A stretch of 64,000 nucleotides of DNA, from the NCBI RefSeq assembly GCF_900230215.1, contig NZ_LT907982.1, positions 2,976,001 through 3,040,000 on the forward strand. The letters run 5' to 3'. Position numbers and translations under genes: made by a program. The DNA is from Jatrophihabitans sp. GAS493 (GTDB taxonomy: Bacteria > Actinomycetota > Actinomycetes > Mycobacteriales > Jatrophihabitantaceae). Shown one piece after another: positions 27,372 through 35,604 of the stretch (positions within the stretch are counted from its first letter, which is position 1; the number at the start of each line of letters is the position of its first letter). Under the pieces are notes generated by a model. The model was given only the letters and a program-made list of their open reading frames with translations. It was not told where the DNA came from and made no database searches.

Positions 27372-28489
27372 TGACCAGTACAGGGACGGGCCGCGGGCCG
27401 CGCCAGCAGGTCGGCACCGGGCCGACGGCTGGGCCCGGCAACCTGGTCGCCCCGATACGCACGACCCGCACTGAAGCCGGTGTGGGTTCAACGACGGGCA
27501 TGGAGCCGCGTACGGGGCTCGTGACCGGTCCAGAGGACGAGGTATTTGACTTCCCCACCGGACCGGAGCTCGCGATCGGGGATGGCAACCCGGACCACTC
27601 ACCCGAAGGCAGCTCGCTCGATGCCGAAGATCCCGCCGCCGAGCGGCAAGACGAGGAACAGCAGGCCCGGCCTCGGTACCAGGTTCCCGTGGCCATCACC
27701 TTTACCTACCTGCCCGAGCGACAAGGCAAGAAGCGACCGATCGAGTGGGAGGTACAGCACCGGGGTCGCACCGGCGTGCCGTACGACGATTACACCCGGG
27801 CCCTGGCTGTGGCTGACCTTGACCGCTTGGCCGGCGCAATTGCCTCGATGCAGCCGCGCGCCGTCCGGGCCGAATCGTTGGTTGAGGCATTCCGGGCGCT
27901 TGAGAATGTCACGGGGACGCAACTCGGTAAACGGGTCGGTCGGGACGGAACATACATCTCGCGGTGGCAGCACATTGTCGTCGAGATTGGGTCCGGCCTG
28001 GTACCACTCGAATTCTTCACCTGGAAGAACTGGGACGAGAAGGTGTTGGTCGATCGAGAAGGCAAACCGACGGAGGAGCCGAGCCCGAGCCCGAAGCAGT
28101 TGATGACCGGCTGGCTTCTTCGTTACTGGAACGCGATCTGCGATCCCGGTTCGGCCCCTGAGCCCGCCGCCTTGGAGAAGTCGATCGCGGGCAAGAAATC
28201 CGACACGCTCTATCAGTACCGGGATCTGCTGTTCAGCCTGAAGCAGCATTGGGCCCTGGTCGAGGATCACAAGCGGCGTTGGCCGATGGTTGGACGTGAT
28301 TCGTTGGTGGATTCATTGCGAAGCGTTGACCCGGCATCGTGGGAAGAGTGGGTCACCCGAGTCGATCAGAAGACTCGCGAAAGGAAGCGGGTACTCGGCG
28401 CAACCGCGGGGTCGACGCGGATTGCCACGCTTGCGCTGAGCGGGCTGCTGACACCGCCGATCGCAGTCGGGGCCGGTGCTGCCCGGTGA
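27371..28489 (+). CDS. Divergent sigma-54 (RpoN)-like factor
   Basis: 372 residues. Residues 184-220 (LGKRVGRDGTYISRW, then GLVPLEFFTWKNW) follow the sigma-54 helix-turn-helix pattern (LGMHESTVSRVTxNKY...GLFELKYFFS). Residues 274-287 (GKKSDTLYQYRDLL) sit where sigma-54 has its RpoN box (ARRTVAKYREML), which reads the -24 element. The first ~100 residues are disordered and low-complexity, and no clear Gln-rich activator-interaction region is seen. Residues 104-170 may be the core-binding part. Family membership is deduced from motif order and from the enhancer-binding-type ATPase encoded next. Start ATG overlaps the polymerase stop by 1 nt; the end overlaps the activator gene GTG by 4 nt. It lacks several signature residues of RpoN, so database profiles may miss it. 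Confidence 0.72.
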   Translation: MTSTGTGRGPRQQVGTGPTAGPGNLVAPIRTTRTEAGVGSTTGMEPRTGLVTGPEDEVFDFPTGPELAIGDGNPDHSPEGSSLDAEDPAAERQDEEQQARPRYQVPVAITFTYLPERQGKKRPIEWEVQHRGRTGVPYDDYTRALAVADLDRLAGAIASMQPRAVRAESLVEAFRALENVTGTQLGKRVGRDGTYISRWQHIVVEIGSGLVPLEFFTWKNWDEKVLVDREGKPTEEPSPSPKQLMTGWLLRYWNAICDPGSAPEPAALEKSIAGKKSDTLYQYRDLLFSLKQHWALVEDHKRRWPMVGRDSLVDSLRSVDPASWEEWVTRVDQKTRERKRVLGATAGSTRIATLALSGLLTPPIAVGAGAAR

Positions 28490-30288
28490 GAAACGCACTG
28501 GCCCGGGTCATCTTCCAGGACGGGAAGGCAAACGCGGAATCCAGGGTCGGTTGTCTGGTGCGAGCCTTTGAGCGGGCTGACGTTGCCATCGAGACCGACC
28601 CGGCGATCACCGAAGACCTGATTGACAGCAAGCCGCAGAGTACAAAACTCGACACCGCTGCCTGCGACATCGTTGTCCTGTTCGCACCCGACCCGGCCAC
28701 CGAATGGCACCTGACGAAGCGGAGCCAAGGCGACGCGGTGACCCTGGTGGTGGCGACTCGGGCCGACCTGGACAACATCGCGGCCTATTACCTTCCGTTC
28801 AAGGACTCGGTGCACATCGCCGAACTGGCCCCGATGGCGCTCGATGCCGACGCGGCGGCGCAGATCGTCCGGACCTTGCTGACCGCCGTGTCGGCCCGCA
28901 ACGAGCCCAACGCAATCGACGATCACGAGATCCTCCCCGCGAACGTCGAGACCGCCGAGGATTACCACAGACGAATCAGCTGGGACCCCGAGGTCGAGGT
29001 CATGGCCGAGTTCCTGGCCGAGCTTCGCAGCGCGATCCGTCCGATGAAGGTTCCGGTGCCGCCGCTGCCGTGGGATCCAACCGACGCTGGTGATCAGGCC
29101 AGGACTCGACAACCCGACGGTAGCTGGACTCTCGAGCAGGCGAAGGTGACACCGGCGCCAATTGGTCTGACGGACCTGTTCTACGCCAACTCTCACGAAC
29201 GGGCGCGGAGTGCCTTCGGCTTCTACCCGTGGTCGGGTGAAACCAAGACCGCGCTGAGTAGGTTCGGCAAGCCGCCGCACCTACTGCTGACCGGCGATAG
29301 CGGCACCGGCAAGACCATGATCGCCTCCTTCATCCGGCGAGTACTGCAAGACGACGCCACTCATTCGAGCGGCTACTACGCGAACTTCGGGTCGGCCGAT
29401 GACACCGTCCCGGAGATGCCCTTTGTTGTGGTCAACTGCGCCTCGTTGACATTCGCCAACGTGGTTCACCTTCTGCATGGATCTGACCCGACGACGTGGT
29501 CGGAAGCGATTCTGGTTGGCGACTTCGTGCGCGGCTCCTACGGCGTCATCTTCTTCGATGAGCTGGGTGATCTGACGTACGACGTGCAGCGCAGCCTGCT
29601 CATGTTCCTTGAAGACCGCGTTGTCCGGCCGCACGGGATGAGTCCGTTTCCGAGCTTTGCCCGGATCGTGGCGGCGACGAACCGGGACTTGACTGCGATG
29701 GTTCGGCGGGGCGAGTTCCGTCACGACCTGCTGGCGCGCTTTGCTCGGCAAGTTGAGGTCCCGTCCCTCGCGCGACGGGGTGAGCGGGACCGCCAACGCC
29801 TGGCGCTGTACGCGGCGGCCAACCCCAGTGTGAACAAGAATGACGCGCAGACGAGCAGCCGGCCGGTCAGCCATATCTCGGACGCCGCGATGAAGCGTCT
29901 CGGCGAGTACGACTACCCAGATGGCAACTACCGCGATCTCGAGGCAACGGTGCATCGCGCCATCGAGAGCGCGATGCGTAGGGGATCGCGGGTCATCGGG
30001 CTGGAGGATGTTCGATTGCCGGGTGCGGAGTTCACCAGTGAGCGGGCGAGGCTGGTCGTGGACTTGGCGCCGGACGCGGAAGTCTCGGGTCGGTCGGTCG
30101 CGGTGGCCAGGCCGGAAGAGCTCGAACGGCTTGCTGTCGCCACGGGCCGACCCATGCTGCGGGAAGCGGCGACGGGCAGTCTTTATTTACCTGACGGCGA
30201 CATCGTGTACGCCTGGAAGGGTGGCCGGGCAACCGGTGAGTCAGGATCAGCGATGGGCGATACCGGCGATGAGGGTGCCGGCAAGTAG
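28486..30288 (+). CDS. Enhancer-binding-protein-type AAA+ activator
   Basis: 600 residues. The AAA+ core is of the sigma-54 activator kind: Walker A GDSGTGKT (270-277), VVNCASL, Walker B GVIFFDELGDL (353-363), sensor I ARIVAATNRDL, arginine-finger region RHDLLARF, and sensor II GNYRDLEATVHRAI. The position of the sigma-54-contacting GAFTGA loop instead reads SDPTTWSEA, so it likely contacts a non-standard sigma factor. There is no Fis-type HTH at the C-terminus, unlike most such activators. The first ~135 residues form an alpha/beta domain of unknown type, presumably the sensor. GTG at 28486 overlaps the sigma-like gene stop. The 3' end overlaps the convergent TPR-trypsin gene by 42 bp. Confidence 0.85.
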   Translation: MRNALARVIFQDGKANAESRVGCLVRAFERADVAIETDPAITEDLIDSKPQSTKLDTAACDIVVLFAPDPATEWHLTKRSQGDAVTLVVATRADLDNIAAYYLPFKDSVHIAELAPMALDADAAAQIVRTLLTAVSARNEPNAIDDHEILPANVETAEDYHRRISWDPEVEVMAEFLAELRSAIRPMKVPVPPLPWDPTDAGDQARTRQPDGSWTLEQAKVTPAPIGLTDLFYANSHERARSAFGFYPWSGETKTALSRFGKPPHLLLTGDSGTGKTMIASFIRRVLQDDATHSSGYYANFGSADDTVPEMPFVVVNCASLTFANVVHLLHGSDPTTWSEAILVGDFVRGSYGVIFFDELGDLTYDVQRSLLMFLEDRVVRPHGMSPFPSFARIVAATNRDLTAMVRRGEFRHDLLARFARQVEVPSLARRGERDRQRLALYAAANPSVNKNDAQTSSRPVSHISDAAMKRLGEYDYPDGNYRDLEATVHRAIESAMRRGSRVIGLEDVRLPGAEFTSERARLVVDLAPDAEVSGRSVAVARPEELERLAVATGRPMLREAATGSLYLPDGDIVYAWKGGRATGESGSAMGDTGDEGAGK

Positions 30289-31770
30289 GGCCAGCCCGCC
30301 ACCGGCTTCGCTCGGCTTTCCGCCCAGCTGTACGGCGATGAGTTGCCAACGGTCGTTGAAAACCGGTGCGCCGCGGAGTGCACGCTCGAGGTAGTGAGCG
30401 CCGAACGTTACATGAGGTTGGCCGGCCACACCTTCGGCGCCGAGGAGTGCGCCTTGGTTGTCGCGGACTGTCACCGGCGAATCCGCGAAACTGATGGCAA
30501 ATACCTCAGCTCCCGCTAACGGGGCATCGGCGCAGATCGGCGCGGTCTCCACGCCCCGCGCAAGCGGTTGCGCAACCGGCAGGCAGGCGATGTCGAGATC
30601 GAATCGAGGCGAGAACCACTCCGGTTTGGTGTCAATCGGGATCGGGGTACCGGCGACGGATGCGATGGCCGAAATGGTCCGCGCCCGACGGAATTCGGTG
30701 TCGGGAGTGATGATAACGACGGCCGAACCGAGGCCCAAGTCGCCGCCGGACACAAGGACGCCCGCCCAAACGCTGCCATCATCGGATCGCATGGTCACGA
30801 CGGCTCGCTCGGCCGTCGTTCGCGCTGGATCGGTATAGAAGCCATCTGATGTCGATGGGACCGCGTCCACGACACTGCCATTGAGGCGTGTGAGCGTATT
30901 CCGGAGTGGTTCGAGGATCGTTGCTTGATCGGCAACGGCGCTGTCGAACCGAAGGACCTCAGTCAGTTGGCGAACGGTGCTGTTGTATTCGAACGCATCG
31001 GCCCCCTTGATCTGTCCGGCCGCACCGAGATACCTCTCGAGCCAGGTAGCGGCCTCGTCAAAATCGTCGAGCAGCAACGAGGCCTCCATGGCCGAGGCAT
31101 ACGCCCACATATCCCGGGCTTCATTCGCATTGACAATCGACAAGACTTGGCGCGCGTCGTCCTGCGCCGAGCGGGCAGAAATGTTTTCCGGGAGGGCGAC
31201 CTTGTCGGCCACACTGCGCGCCTTGAGGGTGGCGACGTTGATCAGGGGGTAATGGTCGGTCGGGTCAGCTTGGTAAGCGGCCGAATAGAGCTCGATCGCA
31301 TCGACGAGTAGCGATGGGTTCGAATCGTCCTCGATGTAGCCCTGTTTCGCTATGCGCGCCCGAAGGGCAAGCACCCGGGGATTCGTCGAATGGTCGTCGA
31401 AGTACTTGTCCATGGCGCGGCTGGCGCCGTCGAAGTCGCCTTGATCAATGAGGCTTTGCACGTAGATCCGCACCAACGACTCCGCTGGTGCGGTGCCCTG
31501 TCCCCGGGACGCGGATTCGACGGAGTTGAAGAGGCTACGGACTTCCTTGTGCTTCAGCTTGCGCTGAAGCAGGACCAGTCCTGCGCGCGCGTGGTCTTTC
31601 GACAAGAAGTCGGGCTCAGTTCGAATGCAGTCCCGAAGATCGCGGACCAGGCGGTCGGCATCAGCGAGCCGAACATCGTTGAGCGCTTCGCGCAGGGCAT
31701 CGGTTTGGTCATCCGTCCACCTGCGCGCGCCCGGCATCTCGGCGCTGGCTGCGTTCTTGGCTTTAGCCAT
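30247..31770 (-). CDS. TRAFs-binding/TPR-S protein with degenerate trypsin-like domain
   Basis: 507 residues. The first ~300 are helical repeats; LVDAIELYSAAYQADPTDHY and YPLINVATLKA (about 155-184) are typical of the TRAFs-binding (DUF4071/TPR-S) domain. Residues ~320-507 look like a trypsin-fold domain: DLDIACLP keeps the catalytic Asp (about 391-393), but the His motif reads VIITPDTEF and the Ser motif reads LRGAPVFN (Ala at 468), so it is probably an inactive protease. TPR-S domains occur with TIR, SLOG and protease domains in nucleotide-signalling conflict systems. The ATG at 31770 overlaps the upstream gene end by 8 nt. It is convergent with and overlaps the activator gene. Confidence 0.75.
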   Translation of the reverse strand: MAKAKNAASAEMPGARRWTDDQTDALREALNDVRLADADRLVRDLRDCIRTEPDFLSKDHARAGLVLLQRKLKHKEVRSLFNSVESASRGQGTAPAESLVRIYVQSLIDQGDFDGASRAMDKYFDDHSTNPRVLALRARIAKQGYIEDDSNPSLLVDAIELYSAAYQADPTDHYPLINVATLKARSVADKVALPENISARSAQDDARQVLSIVNANEARDMWAYASAMEASLLLDDFDEAATWLERYLGAAGQIKGADAFEYNSTVRQLTEVLRFDSAVADQATILEPLRNTLTRLNGSVVDAVPSTSDGFYTDPARTTAERAVVTMRSDDGSVWAGVLVSGGDLGLGSAVVIITPDTEFRRARTISAIASVAGTPIPIDTKPEWFSPRFDLDIACLPVAQPLARGVETAPICADAPLAGAEVFAISFADSPVTVRDNQGALLGAEGVAGQPHVTFGAHYLERALRGAPVFNDRWQLIAVQLGGKPSEAGGGLALLAGTLIAGIAHR

Positions 31771-33196
31771 CGGTCGTGGCCCCCAGACTGAGACCGGTCT
31801 TGCCAAACGAGTTGCCGAGGTCGTGGCGCTTCTCGCGATACGCCCCGGAAAACCCGAGTTCGAATCCGATTCGATCTTCGATCTCTCGTTGGACCTCGTT
31901 GGCGGGGGGCCAAATCGCGACTCGGAATGTGTTCGACGCTGACTCCCGGTAGGGCACGACGAGATGTCGTTCGCCGGCCGGCGAACCGGCCAGGGCGGTG
32001 GCGATCCTGAATACCGTCAGCAGGCGTTGAGCGGGGCCGAGCGCATCATCGGCCTCAACCCCGTAACGGTCGAGGTCGTCCTTGAGCGATACGAGCGAGG
32101 CCGACGTCGGCGTCGCTGGCGCGAAGGATCGATCGGTGGGGGGAGTCTGATCGTCCGACGATGTCCAGCTCGGCGCATGGGTGACCAGCAGCTTGATCCA
32201 TGGGGCGTGATCGTCACCTCGGGTCGCGGTTTCAAGATCACCGTCGTTGAGTTCGCTCAGCCAGGCGGCGGCAGCGAGTCGGTAGAGGTCATCGGCCGCG
32301 CCCGTTCCGTTGGGTTCGGCACCGGGCGGCCGAAAAGCTCCATGAGTCAGGGCGACGGCGCGATCAAGGTTGGCGGCGCGATCGGTGGCGCCGGTCGGTG
32401 TTGCCACCTCACCGCGCGCGACGCGACGGAGCAGCCTGCTCAGCTGCTGCGCAAGAATGAGTTCGCCGGCCGCCGCAAGACGCGCCGCGCAGAGCGAGAA
32501 GAGCTCACCCGATCCGGCGTGCCGTCGGGCCAGAAGCTCATCGAGAGCCGCGGTCGGAGCGATCGCGCCTGCGGCGGTGGGGCGTACAAAGAGGTCGATC
32601 TCAGCGGACGGGCGGGGAGTGTTCTGCGACGATGCGTCGGCCGTCAAGCCTCCGCTGTGCGTCGACAGCGTCTCAGCCACAGCGGAAAGAACACGCTGCC
32701 GGCTCGGAATCAGATGGTCCTCCGACCAAGCGGAAGGCCTGGCGTTGATGATCGGTACACCGAAAACGCGAGCCAAGATGTACAACGACGATGCAATGGC
32801 ACCGTTCGGATCGACTTCGCTGTTCACCGCGATGAATTCGTCGTCGTCAGAACTGAAAAATGATGCGCTCCTTGAGCCGAGCTCGGAGCGCCAGCCATCG
32901 TCGGGGAGCGGGTAGGGGGTGATGACGACGGAGCGCAGGCCTGAAGCCCACGGCTCACGTCCCGCTCGGGCGGCCTCATCGAGACTGTCGACGCGGGCCT
33001 GCTCGAGTGGGTTCGCCCGGCGGTAGAACAGGACGACCTCCAGATGAACGGCCTGTTCTCCCGCGAGTTCGAGCGCGGGCTGCACCTCAGGAGGCGTGGC
33101 GCTGGCAGCGGGGCCAGCGGTCGGGGTCAAGAACACCGGGGAAAGCAGGCGGATGCTGACCGGCGCCGGCGATTGATCCGCCAAGTGTTCCCCCAA
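31763..33196 (-). CDS. Protein of unknown function between SLOG-SprT and TPR-S genes
   Basis: Up to 477 residues with strong coding bias. An N-terminal alpha/beta part (VHLEVVLFYRR near 50, SVVITPYPLPDDGW, EFIAVNSEVDP, VFGVPIINARP) is followed by a helical, Ala-rich middle and a C-terminal segment HLVVPYRESASNTFRVAIWPP. The frame opens at a TTG (33196); a second TTG at 33184 has a better spaced GGGGG and may be the true start. It overlaps the TPR-S gene by 8 nt and follows the SLOG-SprT gene by 75 bp, so it likely works with both. No family recognised. Confidence 0.6.
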   Translation of the reverse strand: MGEHLADQSPAPVSIRLLSPVFLTPTAGPAASATPPEVQPALELAGEQAVHLEVVLFYRRANPLEQARVDSLDEAARAGREPWASGLRSVVITPYPLPDDGWRSELGSRSASFFSSDDDEFIAVNSEVDPNGAIASSLYILARVFGVPIINARPSAWSEDHLIPSRQRVLSAVAETLSTHSGGLTADASSQNTPRPSAEIDLFVRPTAAGAIAPTAALDELLARRHAGSGELFSLCAARLAAAGELILAQQLSRLLRRVARGEVATPTGATDRAANLDRAVALTHGAFRPPGAEPNGTGAADDLYRLAAAAWLSELNDGDLETATRGDDHAPWIKLLVTHAPSWTSSDDQTPPTDRSFAPATPTSASLVSLKDDLDRYGVEADDALGPAQRLLTVFRIATALAGSPAGERHLVVPYRESASNTFRVAIWPPANEVQREIEDRIGFELGFSGAYREKRHDLGNSFGKTGLSLGATTDG

Positions 33197-33271
33197 CCTG
33201 CCGGCCGACTTATCAGGATCAGTTTAGGGGACAGGGTGGGCTAACTCCACTTGGTGGCGGGCGGCGCTGCC

Positions 33272-34294
33272 TTATTCCGTGGCGCCGTGATAGCGCGCCT
33301 CACCATCACCGCCGAGCAGAATGCACAGTTGCCGCCAGGCTCGGTCATGGCCATGACGACCGCCGACGATCGCGTGGGCGACCTCGTGCGCGACAGTCCT
33401 GAGGCTGTCTTCAAATGGAATCGCATCGATGTAGGCGCGGGAGAAGTGCAACGTCTTGGTCTGGTGGTTGCACGAGCCCAAGGTGCGCCGGGCATCACCA
33501 AACTTGATCTTCCATGACAGCTGGCCGGTTTCGTCGGTAAGGCCGTGCTCGGCGAGCGTCTCTTCGCAGAACTGCCTGACCGCAACCTCACGGGCAGTGG
33601 GGCGAACCGATGCGGGGGGACGCTGCGAAGTGAGAGCCGACCGGAGCGCCTGGCGCTGACTCGCGATGGAGGAGCGGACTTCCAGCAAGAGAATGGCCGC
33701 GGGCCAGGGCGGCTGCGCTGCCAGGTCGTCCGCCGTTCTCCCGGTGCCAACCGCGAGGACGATCGAACGTCCGGCCGTGATGCTGTGTTCGACGTCGACC
33801 TTGGTGATGGCGCCGCCGTTGATGACGAGCGTGGCCGACGGCTGATCGCCCGCCCAGAGGCCGACTACTTCCGATAGCCACGGTGACTCATCGCCCCACC
33901 CGTTGCCGGGGACGAGAATCTGCAGCGAGTGGTTCGGGTCCAGGCGTTCTTCGGCCGCGCCGGGCGTGGTGCTGACGAGCGACGCGACGGCCACCCCCAC
34001 CAGGGGGAATCGGGCGTTTGCACGTGCACGTGCGGCGCCGATCGCGCGCATGACGCCGCTATCGGTCCCGCCGTCCACTATGCACGCGCCGAGTTCTTCG
34101 GCGATCGGGACGACGACGTCGGTGGCGAGGGCGAGCGCGCGGGCTTCTTCTTCGGCCGACATGCCACCGGCCCCGCCGACGATCGCGAGTACCGGACCGT
34201 CGGTTCGCCGCACCGCGATGTTGCGCGCCAGCTCGGCGTGGTCGCTGATGACGACGATCTCAGCCAGCGCAGTCTCCAGACGTCCGGTTATCAA
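33272..34294 (-). CDS. SLOG (LSDAT-type) domain fused to SprT-like metalloprotease
   Basis: 340 residues in two parts. Residues ~35-205 show a SLOG/LSDAT-type Rossmann fold: LAIVGGAGGM (36-45), IVDGGTDSGVMRAIG (72-86), LVINGGA (156-162), VGTGRTADDL (182-191); these domains bind nucleotide-derived ligands. Residues ~235-330 are SprT-like: FGDARRTLGSC then HEVAHAIVGGRHGHDRAW, with His303, Glu304, His307 and a third His (314 or 316) as zinc ligands. A ligand-sensing domain fused to a protease suggests signal-triggered cleavage. The start is a TTG with TAGGCT 6 nt upstream, the arrangement of a leaderless transcript. It heads the three-gene set running toward the polymerase operon. Confidence 0.8.
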   Translation of the reverse strand: MITGRLETALAEIVVISDHAELARNIAVRRTDGPVLAIVGGAGGMSAEEEARALALATDVVVPIAEELGACIVDGGTDSGVMRAIGAARARANARFPLVGVAVASLVSTTPGAAEERLDPNHSLQILVPGNGWGDESPWLSEVVGLWAGDQPSATLVINGGAITKVDVEHSITAGRSIVLAVGTGRTADDLAAQPPWPAAILLLEVRSSIASQRQALRSALTSQRPPASVRPTAREVAVRQFCEETLAEHGLTDETGQLSWKIKFGDARRTLGSCNHQTKTLHFSRAYIDAIPFEDSLRTVAHEVAHAIVGGRHGHDRAWRQLCILLGGDGEARYHGATE

Positions 34295-34390
34295 GGCAGA
34301 AGCCTAGTTGGTGTCACGATTCTCCATCCAGTTGATCGAACGCCCGGGACCCTCGCGTATCCCGCGAAGGCCCCGGGGCGTTCCGGGCGC

Positions 34391-34504
34391 TCAGGAGCAG
34401 CGGCCCCACTGACAGCTGTGGCGCGACGTCGGCCACCCGTGCGCCTTGGCCTCCTTGCACCAAGCGCACGTCGCTCGACCGGCATTGACACAGGCACATG
34501 CCAT
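34391..34504 (-). CDS. Cys-rich microprotein, 37 aa
   Basis: ATG with AGGAGG upstream (about 34511-34516) and a 37-codon frame. The peptide has six Cys in a CxC...CxxC...C...C pattern (MACACV, TCAWCK, SCQWGRCS) plus His residues, consistent with a small zinc-binding or disulfide-rich protein. It is the last of three short ORFs in a row, all with strong ribosome binding sites, downstream of the membrane-protein genes. Function unknown; too short for routine gene finders. Confidence 0.6.
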   Translation of the reverse strand: MACACVNAGRATCAWCKEAKAHGWPTSRHSCQWGRCS

Positions 34505-34553
34505 GTGTGTTCACCTCCTCTCGGATGCTCCGGCTGGGGATTGATGCGTGCTG

Positions 34554-34688
34554 TTACCGGGCCTCGTTGCCCGAGCCCCTGCAGCGCGAGCACTTGCCCC
34601 AGTTGCAGGCGCAGCTGCTCATCCTCTGGATGCTGCCTTTGCAGGCGGGGCATTTGCCCGAGCCGCGGCAGACGACGCACTTGGCCAT
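34554..34688 (-). CDS. DnaJ-type zinc-finger microprotein, 44 aa
   Basis: ATG with GAGGAGG upstream. The 44 residues carry CVVCRGSGKCPACKGS then CACNWGKCSRCRGSG: repeated CxxCxGxG units like the zinc domain of DnaJ or the CxxCxG proteins, with eight or more Cys available. Probably a zinc-ribbon module that binds a protein partner. It lies between a 24-aa membrane peptide and the 37-aa Cys-rich peptide. Confidence 0.65.
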   Translation of the reverse strand: MAKCVVCRGSGKCPACKGSIQRMSSCACNWGKCSRCRGSGNEAR

Positions 34689-34749
34689 GTCAGTCACCTC
34701 CTCGCGTAGCTTTTTCAGGACGAATGGGCTGAGCCGGAAACGCGCCGCG

Positions 34750-34824
34750 CTAGCGGTACCGCCGGCGCCGCCAGATCCGATACACCAGCCAGAGGCCGCC
34801 CAGGATCAGGATTGTGTTCACCAT
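34750..34824 (-). CDS. Single-pass membrane microprotein, 24 aa
   Basis: ATG with GGAAGG upstream, overlapping the end of the preceding gene region. The peptide is a short hydrophobic helix (VNTILILGGLWLVYRIW) followed by RRRRYR, a typical positive-inside anchor. Such peptides often regulate a membrane complex. The next gene starts about 60 bp downstream. Confidence 0.5.
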   Translation of the reverse strand: MVNTILILGGLWLVYRIWRRRRYR

Positions 34825-34838
34825 GAGTGCCGTCCTTC

Positions 34839-35570
34839 CTAGTAGTCCCAGCGAGCGATCTCGATGTAGGCCGCGGGGAGCCCCGCCGCCCGGCGCTCGT
34901 TGATCGGAACCGCTCCGATCAGTACGGGGTCGGTTCCGAGTCCGCTGGCCAGGACGGCCGCGAGCAGGAACGGGGCCGCGGCCACCGTCAGCGCCGCTGC
35001 TCCGGCGGTGAGCATCGCGACGCGCGACGCGGTGTTGGCGAGGCCGGCCTGCCGGCGCGCGTCTGCCGTCGCCCGGATCTCTTGCGGAACGCTGCTCAGT
35101 AACGTTGCGCCGACAGCGTCAGGCTGACCGGCGAACGACCGGCCGTCGAACGAACCGCTCCGGCGCAGCTTGCCCTTCGGCACCTCGTGCGCGACGTACA
35201 TGACGGGAAAGTCGTAGACCTTCCCCGCCACCGACAGGGCCTTGCGCGCGGACTCCGGCATCGGCAGGTTGCCGCGCTCACGCAGGACGGGATCGAGGCC
35301 GGCGGGCACGAGGACCCAGTCCGACTTCGGGCCGCAGAAGCCGCGGACACCCGGGTCGAGGGTCGATACGCCGACCAGCCGCCAGTTCTGGCCGTGCGAC
35401 TTCGCCGCGGCGATGATCCCATCGGCGCGGGCCACCAGCAGGTCGGCGAGCGGGAGCGGACGCGCTTTGACTGACGATCGCGAGAGTGGTGACCCGGTGG
35501 GCCGGGATTGTGGCTCGCCGGTCGCCATCAGCGCCGGCGACGGGCGGGGAAGAACGAATGGAGCGGTCAT
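34839..35570 (-). CDS. Membrane-associated protein of unknown function
   Basis: 243 residues; ATG with GAAGGGA upstream. The first 45 residues are Pro/Ser-rich. The middle part (SDWVLVPAGLDP, DFPVMYVAHEVPKGKL) looks like a small alpha/beta domain. One long hydrophobic stretch of about 30 residues (VAMLTAGAAALTVAAAPFLL) sits near 185-215, enough for one or two membrane passes. It is followed by PVLIGAVPINERRA and an aromatic C-terminus. Family not recognised. Part of the minus-strand run 36572-34391. Confidence 0.6.
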   Translation of the reverse strand: MTAPFVLPRPSPALMATGEPQSRPTGSPLSRSSVKARPLPLADLLVARADGIIAAAKSHGQNWRLVGVSTLDPGVRGFCGPKSDWVLVPAGLDPVLRERGNLPMPESARKALSVAGKVYDFPVMYVAHEVPKGKLRRSGSFDGRSFAGQPDAVGATLLSSVPQEIRATADARRQAGLANTASRVAMLTAGAAALTVAAAPFLLAAVLASGLGTDPVLIGAVPINERRAAGLPAAYIEIARWDY

Positions 35571-35604
35571 TGGAATGTTCCCTTCTGAGGTGTGATCGGA
35601 CTGG

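Noticed and set aside
27721-27735. Seventh promoter element
   Set aside because: GGCAAGAAGCGACCG lies inside the sigma-like gene, has mismatches at key positions, and no minus-strand gene starts near it.
30247-31770. Active trypsin-type protease
   Set aside because: The His and Ser motifs are lost (VIITPDTEF, GAPV); only the Asp motif remains.
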